From Catellatospora sp. TT07R-123 (lineage in GTDB: Bacteria; Actinomycetota; Actinomycetes; Mycobacteriales; Micromonosporaceae): a stretch of 64,000 nt of DNA. Made by a program: the position numbers and the translations under genes. Every line of letters starts with the position of its first letter. Position 1 is the stretch's first letter. The notes under the pieces are model-generated. The model had not been told where the DNA came from. It ran no database searches and saw only the letters and a list, made by a program, of their open reading frames with translations. Positions 15,504 through 23,653 of this stretch are shown here, in pieces. Location of the stretch: NCBI RefSeq assembly GCF_018327705.1, contig NZ_BNEM01000001.1, forward strand, positions 2,728,001 through 2,792,000, in the 5' to 3' direction.

Positions 15504-16748
15504 CTAGCGCTCGCCTCGGGCGTAGGCGCGGGCGGCGGCGATGCGCTCGACCGTGGTCGGGTGGCTGCCGAAGAGGGTCTGCTCCCAGGCCGGCGGGTCG
15601 GGGTCGCTCAGGTTGACCAGGGACAGCCGCTGCTGCATCCGCTCGAACGCGGCGGGGTCGTCGGTCAGCCGCAGCGCGTGCTCGTCGGCGCGCGCCTCGA
15701 TCAGCCGCGACACGTACGACTGCACCGGCCCCGCGAACAGCCCGACCACCGTCACCACCGCCAGCAGCAGCCCGATCGCGCGCGGCTCCCCGATCGAGGC
15801 CACCCCGGCCCGTTGCAGCAGCCAGGACCAGCCGCCGAGCAGGAACAGCCCGATCACCGCCAGCGCCGCGCCCAGCGCGCCGATCACCGTCCCGATGACC
15901 ACGTCGGCGTCCTTGGCGTGGCCCAGCTCGTGCGCGGCCACGGAGACGATCTCCTCCGGCGGCGCCTCGCGCAGCAGCGTGTCGTACACGACGATGCGCC
16001 GGGTCGGCCCGATGCCGCTGACGTACGCGTTGACGGCGGTGGTGCGCCGGGAGGCGTCGGCGACCAGCACGTCACGCACGGGCACCCCGTCCCGCTGGGC
16101 CAGCTCCATCAGCTCGGTGCGCAGCGGGCTGGGCTCCATCGGGGTGAACTTGTTGAAGACCGGCTCGACCAGCACCGGGTAGACGAAGCTGAGCAGCACC
16201 ACCAGCCCGGCGGCGCCGGCGGCGGCCCAGGCCCACCACCAGTTCGGGGCCAGCCGGGTCAGGCTGAAGAAGCCGAGCAGGGCGATCGCGCCGATCACCG
16301 CGCCGACGCCGTACCCCTTGAGCTGGTCGACCGCCCACGGCCCCCAGCTCTGGGTGGACAGTCCGTAGCGGACCGACACGGTGTGCGCCCACGCCGCGAA
16401 CGGCAGGGTGACCAGGTCGGACACGAGCAGCACCAGCAGGCCGCCGACGAGCACCTTGGCCAGCCACGGCCCGGGGACCAGGTCGACGATCTTCGCCCCG
16501 AGCGGCGTCAGCCCCAGCAGCAGCGCCACGACCAGGCCGAGAAGCATGCTCGGGTACGAGATCAGCCGCGTCTCGCCCCGCAGCGCCCTGGCCCGCGCCA
16601 CCCGGTCGGCGGGCAGCTGCGCCAGCGCGTCGAGCTGGTCGGCGCGCGGCGCGGGCGGCCGGTGCCACGGCACCAGCACCGCCGCGACCACGACCAGCGC
16701 GATCCCGAGCACGACGAACGACACCCACGCCCAGCCACGACTGCTCAC
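15504..16748 (-). CDS. M48 family zinc metalloprotease (Ste24/CAAX protease-like)
   Basis: A 414-residue membrane protease with about seven hydrophobic segments. The zinc site is HELGH (273-277) with a downstream Glu in EARADEHAL, all intact. A PVFNKFTPM segment and the layout with paired helices after HELGH resemble Ste24-type CAAX proteases rather than the shorter HtpX. A role in membrane protein quality control is likely but not shown. The TAG stop lies inside the CTAG that flanks the IS element, so coding was not damaged by the insertion. GTG 16748 has TAGGAT 6 nt upstream and no ribosome-binding site. Confidence 0.9.
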   Translation of the reverse strand: MSSRGWAWVSFVVLGIALVVVAAVLVPWHRPPAPRADQLDALAQLPADRVARARALRGETRLISYPSMLLGLVVALLLGLTPLGAKIVDLVPGPWLAKVLVGGLLVLLVSDLVTLPFAAWAHTVSVRYGLSTQSWGPWAVDQLKGYGVGAVIGAIALLGFFSLTRLAPNWWWAWAAAGAAGLVVLLSFVYPVLVEPVFNKFTPMEPSPLRTELMELAQRDGVPVRDVLVADASRRTTAVNAYVSGIGPTRRIVVYDTLLREAPPEEIVSVAAHELGHAKDADVVIGTVIGALGAALAVIGLFLLGGWSWLLQRAGVASIGEPRAIGLLLAVVTVVGLFAGPVQSYVSRLIEARADEHALRLTDDPAAFERMQQRLSLVNLSDPDPPAWEQTLFGSHPTTVERIAAARAYARGER

Positions 16749-16754
16749 CGCCCG

Positions 16755-16760
16755 ATCCTA
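16755..16760 (-). promoter_or_regulatory. Putative -10 (TAGGAT) of leaderless M48 gene
   Basis: TAGGAT on the minus strand ends 6 nt before the GTG and directly abuts the palindrome at 16761-16842. Confidence 0.45.
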
Positions 16761-16842
16761 GGCGCCCCGCCGAAGCGGCCGCTCGGTGTCATCCGCAGCG
16801 CAGCGGAGGATGACACCGATTAAGGCCGCGTAGCGGGGCGCC
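16761..16842. repeat. Three-tier composite palindrome / terminator
   Basis: Three nested stems stack in register: GGCGCCCCGC (16761) with GCGGGGCGCC (16833-16842), GCGGCC (16775) with GGCCGC (16824-16829), and GGTGTCATCC (16785) with GGATGACACC (16808-16817). All are perfect. It lies just past the NYN gene stop and next to the M48 promoter, so it could end NYN transcription. Confidence 0.65.
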
Positions 16843-16856
16843 CATGTCACAGCGCC

Positions 16857-18221
16857 TCAGCTGCGGGTGAGCCGCCGGACCAGCGACTCGGAGTTCATCG
16901 GGTACGCGCCGTGGCGCCGCACGCCGTCGGCGACCTCGCGGTCGGAGGAGACGACGACGACGGGCCGCCCGGCGGGCTCGGCGCGCACCAGGCGCCGGAT
17001 CACCTCGTCGGCGGTCTCGCCCTTGCGGGAGAACAGCACCCGCACGCCCCGGGGCGGGGCGGGCAGGCCGTGCACCCGGTCGGCGCCGTCGAAGACCACG
17101 GTGACCTCGGCGCCGGTCTGCGCGGCGACCCCGCCCAGGCCGGTGATGAGGCGGTTGCGCTGCTGCTCCAGCGACATCTCGGCGAAACCGCGCTTGGTGA
17201 CGTTGTAGCCGTCGACGACCAGGTGCGCCTTGGGCAGGGCGAGCAGCTGGGCCAGCCGGGCCGGGTCGTCGGCGTCCAGGGCGCGGTTGGCGGCGGTGGG
17301 GGCACCGGCGGTCTCGGCGTACGCGGCGGCGACGGTGTCGCCGGGCAGGACCTTGGCCGGGTCGAGGGCGAGCTCGCGGCGCAGCCCGACGGCGGCCTGC
17401 CCGATCGTCTCCAGCAGCAGCCACAGCCGGGCGTCGTCGACGGCGCGGGTGTCGCGGGCCGCCTGGCGGGCGTCCCCGGCGGCGGCCTCCAGATCGGCGA
17501 CCCGGGAGCGCAGCCGCCGCAGCTCGGCCTCGTGGTCGCCGTGGCCCTTGGCCGCGCGCCCCTTCTCGATGGCCAGCAGCTCGTTGGCGCGCTTGAGGGC
17601 GGCCTGGGCCTCACGCAGCCCCTTGGCCGCGCTGCGGGCCTCCTCACGCACCTGGCCCAGCTCCTCGCGGACCCGGGCCAGCTCGTCGCGCAGCTTGTCG
17701 GCCTCGACCCGGGCCACGGCCCGGTCGTGCTCGGCGCGGGCGGACCTGGCCTGGGCGTCGCGGATCTGCTCGGCCACGGCCGAGCTCTCCGCCTCGGCGG
17801 TCACGGCCTGGCCGGCGACGTCGAGCAGCCCGCGCCAGCCCTCGGGTCTGGCCAGGTATGCCAGCGCCGCCACCTCGATCGGGTCGGCGGCGGCCGGGGC
17901 GACGCCGCCCAGCACGGCCGCGCCCAGTTCGCCGGTGTCGGCGAGCACCTTGCCGCTGATCCGCTGCCGGAACAGCGGGTCGCCGGACAGCTGGGTGGCT
18001 ATCTGCGCGCCGCCGAGGCGGGCGCGCCGGTTGGGCGCGAACTTGGCGACCTTGCGCAGCGGCACGGGCAGCTCGTCGCCGGGCAGCGAGGTCAGCACGG
18101 CGGCGGCCATCGCGATGACGCGCTGGCGGACGGGTTCGGGCAGGATCGGCTCGGGGGCGAAGTCGGCAGCCTCCAGCGGCTCCCCGGAGGAAGCTTCGAA
18201 CGAAAGTTCAGCGGCCGACAT
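16857..18221 (-). CDS. Coiled-coil protein with C-terminal YacP-like NYN nuclease domain
   Basis: A 454-residue protein. The N-terminal 150 residues are mixed helix. Residues about 150-260 form a charged heptad-rich coiled coil (RDELARVREELGQVREEARS). The C-terminal domain (about 310-450) is a NYN/PIN-like RNase fold of the YacP type, with LVVDGYNV, VVFDGAD, FSRKGETADEVIRRL and VVSSDREVADG supplying the acidic metal site. In Bacillus, YacP (Rae1) cleaves mRNA on the ribosome; whether this homologue does so is unknown. It is divergently arranged with the DnaQ/GIY-YIG nuclease, 103 nt apart. Confidence 0.88.
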   Translation of the reverse strand: MSAAELSFEASSGEPLEAADFAPEPILPEPVRQRVIAMAAAVLTSLPGDELPVPLRKVAKFAPNRRARLGGAQIATQLSGDPLFRQRISGKVLADTGELGAAVLGGVAPAAADPIEVAALAYLARPEGWRGLLDVAGQAVTAEAESSAVAEQIRDAQARSARAEHDRAVARVEADKLRDELARVREELGQVREEARSAAKGLREAQAALKRANELLAIEKGRAAKGHGDHEAELRRLRSRVADLEAAAGDARQAARDTRAVDDARLWLLLETIGQAAVGLRRELALDPAKVLPGDTVAAAYAETAGAPTAANRALDADDPARLAQLLALPKAHLVVDGYNVTKRGFAEMSLEQQRNRLITGLGGVAAQTGAEVTVVFDGADRVHGLPAPPRGVRVLFSRKGETADEVIRRLVRAEPAGRPVVVVSSDREVADGVRRHGAYPMNSESLVRRLTRS

Positions 18222-18311
18222 GCTCCTAGTCTTCCACCGACATACCGATCTTGTCGCTCAGGTTCGCGGCTGTTCCCGTGCGCCGACCGCAGCACTGTCA
18301 CACCGGACGGT

Positions 18312-18317
18312 TAGCGT
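18312..18317 (+). promoter_or_regulatory. Putative -10 (TAGCGT), leaderless nuclease gene
   Basis: TAGCGT ends 7 nt before GTG 18325, which is why that GTG was chosen over the one at 18316. Confidence 0.45.
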
Positions 18318-18324
18318 GCGGTCC

Positions 18325-20079
18325 GTGCCGTCCCCGAACCGCCCGGCGCCGGGCCAGCGCGCCCCCGGCGAGACTTTCGAGCAGCCGACGCTGGACGCGA
18401 TGCTGGCCGATCCGCTGCAACTGGACCTGCGCAACACCACGTTCGTGGTGCTGGATCTGGAGACGACCGGCGGGGCGCCCGACGGCGGCGGCATCACCGA
18501 GGTCGGCGCGGTGAAGGTGCGCGGCGGCGAGGAGCTGGGCGAGTTCGCGACGCTGGTCAACCCCGGCGTGCCGGTGCCGCCGTTCATCACGGTGCTGACC
18601 GGGATCACCACGGCGATGACGGTGACGGCGCCGCCGATCGAGGCGGTGCTGCCGCCGCTGCTGGAGTTCCTGCACGGGGCGGTCCTGGTCGCCCACAACG
18701 CGCCATACGACGTGGGCTTCCTCAAGGCGGCGTGCGCCGCGCACGGCTACACCTGGCCGAATCCGCGGGTGGTGGACACGGTGGCGCTGGCCCGCCGGGT
18801 GCTGCTGCGCGACGAGGTGCCCAACCGCAAGCTGGGCACGCTGGCGGCCTACTTCCGCATTCCCGAGCAGCCCAACCACCGCGCCCTGGCCGACGCGAAG
18901 GCGACCGTCGGGGTGCTGCACGCGCTCATCGCCCGCCTGGGCGGGCACCGGGTGCACACGCTGGGCGAGACCATCGAGTTCGTCAAGGCGGTCAGCCCGG
19001 CCCAGCGGGCCAAGCGCCACCTGGCCGAGGGCCTGCCGCACGCCCCCGGGGTGTACCTGTTCCGCGCCGGCGACGGCCGCCCGCTGTACGTCGGCACCTC
19101 CAACGACATCGGGACCCGGGTGCGCAGCTACTTCACCGCCGCCGAGCGCCGGGCCCGGATCAAGGAGATGCTGCACGTCGCGGAGCGGGTCGAGGCGGTC
19201 GAGTGCGCGCACGCGCTGGAGGCGCAGGTGCGCGAGCTGCGGCTGATCGCGGCGCACGCGCCGCCGTACAACCGGCGGTCCAAGCATCCCGAGCGGGTGC
19301 AGTGGCTGAAGCTGACCGACGAGCCGTTCCCGCGGCTGTCGGTGGTGCGGTCGCTGGCCGCCGACGGCGGGGCCTACCTCGGCCCGTTCGCGGGGCGGCA
19401 CGCCGCGCAGGCGGCCGTGGACGCGCTGCACGAGGCGCTGCCGCTGCGGCAGTGCTCGCCGCGGCTGTCGCCGCGCCGGGCCTCGGCCGCGTGCGCGCTG
19501 GCCGAGCTCGGCAAGTGCCCGGCCCCCTGCCTGCTGGCCATCTCGCCCGAGGAGTACGACCGCGTGGCGGCCGCCCCGGTGCGCGCCGCGTTCAGCGGCG
19601 ACCCGGACGCGGTGGTGCACCCGCTGCTGGCCCGGATGCGGGTGCTGTCGCAGGCGGAGCGGTTCGAGGACGCGGCGGCGGTGCGCGACCGGCTGGCGGC
19701 GTTCCTGCGGGCGGCGGTGCGCATGCAGCGGCTGTCGGCGCTGACGGGCATCGCCGAGCTGATCGGTGCCCGGCGCAACGCCGAGGGCGGCTGGGAGATC
19801 GCGATCATCCGGTATGGACGGCTGGCCGCGGCCGCCACCTCCGCCCCGCGCGTGCACCCGCGCCGCGTCCTGGACGCGCTGCGCCCCACCGCCGAGACGG
19901 TGCTCGGCGGCCTCGGGCCGGTCCCCTGCGCCACCCCGGAGGAGACCGAGCGCATCCTGGACTGGCTGGAGCGGCCGGAGACGCGCCTGGTGGAGACCAC
20001 CGACGGCTGGGCGTCCCCGGTGCGCGGCGCGGCCCGCTGGCGCCGCCTGTCCCAACCGGTTCCGGCGACGGCGGCCTGA
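18325..20079 (+). CDS. DEDD exonuclease fused to GIY-YIG/UvrC-like endonuclease
   Basis: A 584-residue fusion nuclease widespread in actinobacteria. The N-terminal DnaQ-type 3'-5' exonuclease (about 30-200) has ExoI LDLETTG, ExoII HNAPYD and ExoIII HRALADAKAT, so the DEDDh residues are complete. A GIY-YIG domain follows (about 230-310: GVYLFRAGDGRPLYVGTS), as in UvrC or Cho, then a UVR-like segment SQAERFEDAAAVRDRL (about 450). It lacks the UvrC RNase H-like half, so it is not UvrC. A role in DNA repair or end processing is inferred from the domains. The same gene lies near trpD and pimB in M. tuberculosis (Rv2191). Confidence 0.9.
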   Translation: MPSPNRPAPGQRAPGETFEQPTLDAMLADPLQLDLRNTTFVVLDLETTGGAPDGGGITEVGAVKVRGGEELGEFATLVNPGVPVPPFITVLTGITTAMTVTAPPIEAVLPPLLEFLHGAVLVAHNAPYDVGFLKAACAAHGYTWPNPRVVDTVALARRVLLRDEVPNRKLGTLAAYFRIPEQPNHRALADAKATVGVLHALIARLGGHRVHTLGETIEFVKAVSPAQRAKRHLAEGLPHAPGVYLFRAGDGRPLYVGTSNDIGTRVRSYFTAAERRARIKEMLHVAERVEAVECAHALEAQVRELRLIAAHAPPYNRRSKHPERVQWLKLTDEPFPRLSVVRSLAADGGAYLGPFAGRHAAQAAVDALHEALPLRQCSPRLSPRRASAACALAELGKCPAPCLLAISPEEYDRVAAAPVRAAFSGDPDAVVHPLLARMRVLSQAERFEDAAAVRDRLAAFLRAAVRMQRLSALTGIAELIGARRNAEGGWEIAIIRYGRLAAAATSAPRVHPRRVLDALRPTAETVLGGLGPVPCATPEETERILDWLERPETRLVETTDGWASPVRGAARWRRLSQPVPATAA

Positions 20080-20127
20080 CCGTTCGGGTATTCCGTGTCC
20101 GAAGCGTGTCCGAATGCATGAAAACTC

Positions 20128-20156
20128 TTGACCGATCGGCGCCGACGTTCGTTACT
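20128..20156 (+). promoter_or_regulatory. Sigma-A-like promoter for the RelA/SpoT homologue
   Basis: TTGACC (20128-20133) and GTTACT (20151-20156) are separated by 17 nt; the leader to GTG 20270 would be about 105 nt. Confidence 0.4.
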
Positions 20157-20269
20157 AGGCTATGGACCGATATCTCGGAATCTCGCGGACGTGTCCCGTC
20201 CCGCACCGGGCGAAGATCCACCACCGTCGCGGTCCGGAACACCTCCGCACGTCGAGGGGGGTGTCCTGA

Positions 20270-22186
20270 GTGGACGCGGACGCGGGGGCGCTGCCGACGG
20301 TCCCGGTGGGCCGGGCGGGCGAGAGCCTGCTCACCACCCGGCTACGGGCCATGCTCAGCTGGTCCGGGGCCAAGGAGACCTCGTCGGATCCGGTGACCAC
20401 TCTGATCAAGGCGCACCGCCGGGTCCATCCCGGCTCCGACGCCAACCTGCTGCGCCGGGCCTACTCGGTGGCCGCGCGCATGCACCACGGGCAGATGCGC
20501 AAGAGCGGTGATCCGTACATCACCCATCCGCTGGCCGTCGCCGAGATCCTGGCCCACCTGGGCATGGACACGACCACGCTGGTCGCGGCGCTGCTGCACG
20601 ACACCGTCGAGGACACCAGCTACACGCTGCCGCAGCTGCGCGCCGACTTCGGGCCCGACATCGCACTGCTGGTCGACGGGGTCACCAAGTTCGACAAGGC
20701 GCACTTCGGCGCCCGTGCCGAGGCCGAGACGATCCGCAAGATGATCGTCGCCGCCGGCCAGGACATCCGGGTACTGGTGATCAAGCTCGCCGACCGGCTG
20801 CACAACATGAAGACCCTCGACGCCCGCTCGGCCTCCTCCCGCGCCCGCATCGCCGGGGCCACCCGCGAGGTGCTGGTGCCGCTCTGCGACCGCCTCGGCA
20901 TCCAGGCCCTCAAGCGCGAGCTGGAGGACAAGGTCCTGCTCTTCCTCGACCCGGACGAATACCAGCGCATCGACGCCGTGGTCTCCAACCGGCCCGGCTG
21001 GAACGACTACATGGCGGACGTGGTCTCGGTCGGGACGTCGGCGCTGCGCAAGGAGAAGCTGAGCGGGCTGGTGGAGCCCCGGCCCCGGCACTACTACTCG
21101 ATCTGGAAGGACACCAAGCAGGCCGGCAGCCCGGTGCCGATGGACCTGCCGCGCATCGTGGTGATCCTCGACGGCGACGACCCCGACTGCTACGCCGCGC
21201 TGTGCGCCGTGCACCAGCAGTGGAAGCCGATCCCGGGCCGGTTCAAGGACTTCATCGCCGCCCCGAAGAACAACCTCTACCGCTCGCTGCACACCACGGT
21301 CCTCGGCCCCGAGGACCAGATGGTCGAGGTGCTCATCCGCACCGACCAGATGCACCGCGCGGTCGAGTACGGCGTCGTCGCCCCGTACCGCTACCCCACC
21401 CGGCCCTCGCGCCGCAGCACCGCGCTGAACCTGTTCAGCACGCGCGCGGCGGGCAAGCAGGCGGCACCGCCGCAGCGCCACCGCGGCGAGCACGCCTGGC
21501 TACGCCGGGCGCTGGACCTGGAGCAGGCCGCCCCCGACGCGGTGCAGTTCGTGGAGACGCTGCGCTGCGACCTGGCCGAGCAGCAGATCCAGGTGTTCGC
21601 GTGGGGCCGCCAGCTGCTGCTGCCCGCCGGGGCCAGCCCCGTCGACGTCGCGTACGAGCTGGGCACCCGCACCGGCGACCGCTGCGTCGCGGCGACCGTC
21701 AACGGCGTGCTCACCCCGCTCAACGCGACCCTCACCGACGGCGACGTGGTCGACATCCTGGTCAGCCGGGCTCGCAACCACCCGGGCCCGCGCAAGGAGT
21801 GGCTGGACTTCGTGAAGTCGCCCAACGCGCGGCTGCGGCTGAGCCGCCGCTTCACCGAGCCCGAGGTCGCCGCGGGCACGGTCAGCGACCGGCTGCAACT
21901 GGGCCGGGCCGCGATCGGGCTGGCGCTGCGCCGCCACGACCGGGCCTTGGCCGACGAGCAGCGGCTGGCCGACCTCGCCGTGGCGATGGGCTATCCGGAT
22001 CTCGACACCCTGCTGATGGCCGTGGCCGAACACAAGATCACCGCGGACACCGTGGTCGACCAGCTGATCGCCAGCGTGGACCTGCAGGGTGACGCGCTGC
22101 GGGACCGGCAGGCGAATCTGGTGCCGTCAACGCGCGAGGCCGGTGACGCGGCGCAGCGTCGCAAGTCGTCTACCCTGTCCAGGTGA
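20270..22186 (+). CDS. RelA/SpoT homologue (Rsh), short form without ACT domain
   Basis: A 638-residue (p)ppGpp enzyme homologue, shorter than the 740-850 residues of long Rel proteins. The HD hydrolase domain is intact: MHHGQMRKSGDPYITHP and the HD pair His110-Asp111 in LLHDTVED, then KLADRLHNMKTL. The synthetase domain (about 250-370) keeps RHYYSIWKD, GRFKDFIAAPKNNLYRSLHTT and VEVLIRTDQMHRAVEYG, but the usual RPKH is RPRH, the DLxGIR motif reads DLPRIVV, and EVQIR reads EVLIR. A TGS domain follows (about 430-490) and no ACT domain is present. It may act mainly as hydrolase; a second full-length Rel elsewhere is expected. The GTG start follows GAGGGGGG. Confidence 0.9.
   Translation: MDADAGALPTVPVGRAGESLLTTRLRAMLSWSGAKETSSDPVTTLIKAHRRVHPGSDANLLRRAYSVAARMHHGQMRKSGDPYITHPLAVAEILAHLGMDTTTLVAALLHDTVEDTSYTLPQLRADFGPDIALLVDGVTKFDKAHFGARAEAETIRKMIVAAGQDIRVLVIKLADRLHNMKTLDARSASSRARIAGATREVLVPLCDRLGIQALKRELEDKVLLFLDPDEYQRIDAVVSNRPGWNDYMADVVSVGTSALRKEKLSGLVEPRPRHYYSIWKDTKQAGSPVPMDLPRIVVILDGDDPDCYAALCAVHQQWKPIPGRFKDFIAAPKNNLYRSLHTTVLGPEDQMVEVLIRTDQMHRAVEYGVVAPYRYPTRPSRRSTALNLFSTRAAGKQAAPPQRHRGEHAWLRRALDLEQAAPDAVQFVETLRCDLAEQQIQVFAWGRQLLLPAGASPVDVAYELGTRTGDRCVAATVNGVLTPLNATLTDGDVVDILVSRARNHPGPRKEWLDFVKSPNARLRLSRRFTEPEVAAGTVSDRLQLGRAAIGLALRRHDRALADEQRLADLAVAMGYPDLDTLLMAVAEHKITADTVVDQLIASVDLQGDALRDRQANLVPSTREAGDAAQRRKSSTLSR
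22171..22176 (+). promoter_or_regulatory. Putative internal -10 (TACCCT) for the Nudix gene
   Basis: TACCCT lies inside the end of the Rsh gene and ends 6 nt before the Nudix GTG, allowing separate leaderless expression. Confidence 0.4.
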
Positions 22187-22734
22187 TCCGAAGCCGTTCG
22201 CCGCTGCGCACCAGGCTCGTGTCCCTCGGCTACGGCGTGTTCTACCGCATCCCGCCGCGGTGGCGGCAGCGGCTGGTGAAACTGGCCACGGCCCGCTACT
22301 CGGTGGGCGCGGTCATGCTCATGTTCGACAGCGAGGCCGCCGAGCCCGGACGCATCCTGCTGCTGCGCCAGCCCCCCGGCCGCGGGTGGACCCTGCCCGC
22401 GGGCCTGCTGGGACGCCACGAGACCCCCCTTGAGGGCGTCTGCCGCGAGACCGCGGAGGAGACCGGCATCGTGCTGCGCCCCGACCAGATCCAGCCCGCC
22501 GTGCCCAACGCGGTCGTGCACACCAGGGGCCACTGGGTGGACACGGTGTTCACCGCCCGGGTGCCCGCGGCCAGCACCGAGCTCAGCGTCGACGGCGCCG
22601 AGGTGTGGGAGGCCCGCTGGCACTCCCTCGACGAGCTGCCGGTGATCACCCCGGCGACGGCCCGGCTGCTGGGCCACTTCGGCATCGGCCCCGAGGCGCA
22701 GGGCCGCCCGGTCATCGGCACGGCCGCCCGATGA
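22183..22734 (+). CDS. Nudix hydrolase
   Basis: A 183-residue pyrophosphohydrolase-fold protein. The Nudix box starts at GLLGRHE and ends REtAEETGI with the full GX5EX7REUXEEXGU spacing (about 73-95), so catalysis should be intact. The substrate is unknown. Its start overlaps the Rsh stop (GTGA) and its stop overlaps the next start (ATGA), so it forms a tight three-gene unit with Rsh and a sugar nucleotidyltransferase; a nucleotide-sugar or guanosine-nucleotide substrate is thus conceivable. Confidence 0.9.
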   Translation: MIRSRSPLRTRLVSLGYGVFYRIPPRWRQRLVKLATARYSVGAVMLMFDSEAAEPGRILLLRQPPGRGWTLPAGLLGRHETPLEGVCRETAEETGIVLRPDQIQPAVPNAVVHTRGHWVDTVFTARVPAASTELSVDGAEVWEARWHSLDELPVITPATARLLGHFGIGPEAQGRPVIGTAAR

Positions 22735-23564
22735 CCCGGCACCCCGCCCCCGCCGACGTGTGCGCCGTGGTGCTCGCCGCCGGTCTGGGGACCCGGCTGC
22801 GCCCACTGACGTCGCTGCTGCCCAAGGCGCTGGTGCCGGTCGGCAACGTGCCGCTGCTGGACCGGGCCTTCGCGCGCCTGGCCGCCGTGGGCCTGTCCGG
22901 CCCCGACCGGGTCGCGGTCAACGCGCACTGGCTGGCCGACGAGGTCGTCCGGCACGTCGGCGCACGGGCCCACGTCAGCGTGGAGGAGCAGCCGCTGGGC
23001 ACGGCCGGGGCACTGGGCAACCTGCGCCGCTGGATCGCCGGTCGGGCCGTGATGGTGCTCAACGCCGACGCGTACGTCGCCACCGACAGCGGTGACCTCG
23101 GTGCGCTGCTGGCGGGGTGGGACGGCGAGCGGATCCGGCTGCACGGCGTACGCGCGGACAAGCCCGACCCGTTCCTCGGCTGGAACTTCGCCGGAGCCTC
23201 GCTGCTGCCCGCCGCCGACGCGGCCGTGCTGTCCGACCTGCCCGCCGAGCTCGCCCGCACCACGTGGCGCCCGGCCGAGCGCGCCGGGCGGCTGGAGATC
23301 GTCCCGCTGGGCGGGCTGTACCTCGACTGCGGCACCCCCGCCGACTACCTGGCCGCGAACCTGCACGCCGCGGGCGGCGACAACCTGATCGCCCCCGGGG
23401 TGGAGCTCACCGGCGCCGCCACGGCCAGTGTCGTCGGCTCCGGCGCTCGCGTACACGGCAAGGTCACCCGCTGCGTCCTCTGGCCCGGCGCCGAAGTCGC
23501 CCCCGAGGAGTCCCTCACCGACGCCGTCCGCGTCGGCACCTCCCTCACCGTCCCCGCGGGTTAG
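22731..23564 (+). CDS. Sugar-1-phosphate nucleotidyltransferase (GlmU/RmlA-like)
   Basis: A 277-residue enzyme that would join a sugar-1-phosphate to an NTP. The signature VVLAAGLGTRLRPLTSLLPK (about 13-32) has the GXGXRXXPXTXXXPK pattern. EEQPLGTAGALGN and NADAYV mark the nucleotide and metal sites. The last 60 residues (APGVELTGAATASVVGSGA and following) look like a short left-handed beta-helix. The specific sugar is unknown; mannose-1-phosphate is plausible because PimB needs GDP-mannose, but this is only inference. The ATG overlaps the Nudix stop. Confidence 0.88.
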   Translation: MTRHPAPADVCAVVLAAGLGTRLRPLTSLLPKALVPVGNVPLLDRAFARLAAVGLSGPDRVAVNAHWLADEVVRHVGARAHVSVEEQPLGTAGALGNLRRWIAGRAVMVLNADAYVATDSGDLGALLAGWDGERIRLHGVRADKPDPFLGWNFAGASLLPAADAAVLSDLPAELARTTWRPAERAGRLEIVPLGGLYLDCGTPADYLAANLHAAGGDNLIAPGVELTGAATASVVGSGARVHGKVTRCVLWPGAEVAPEESLTDAVRVGTSLTVPAG

Positions 23565-23567
23565 CCA

Positions 23568-23632
23568 CCATCGATCATGAGGTTGTGCCCGAGACACACC
23601 GTCGAGCCGTGCCATAAGTTCATGATCGACGG
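23568..23632. repeat. 65-nt palindromic element (family C, single copy here)
   Basis: TCGATCATGA (23571-23580) pairs perfectly with TCATGATCGA (23620-23629); pairing continues inward with mismatches and wobbles (TT.TG with CATAA). It lies between the nucleotidyltransferase stop and the RAM-domain gene and may work as a terminator. Confidence 0.6.
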
Positions 23633-23653
23633 GATGAAGATTGGAGAACAGAG

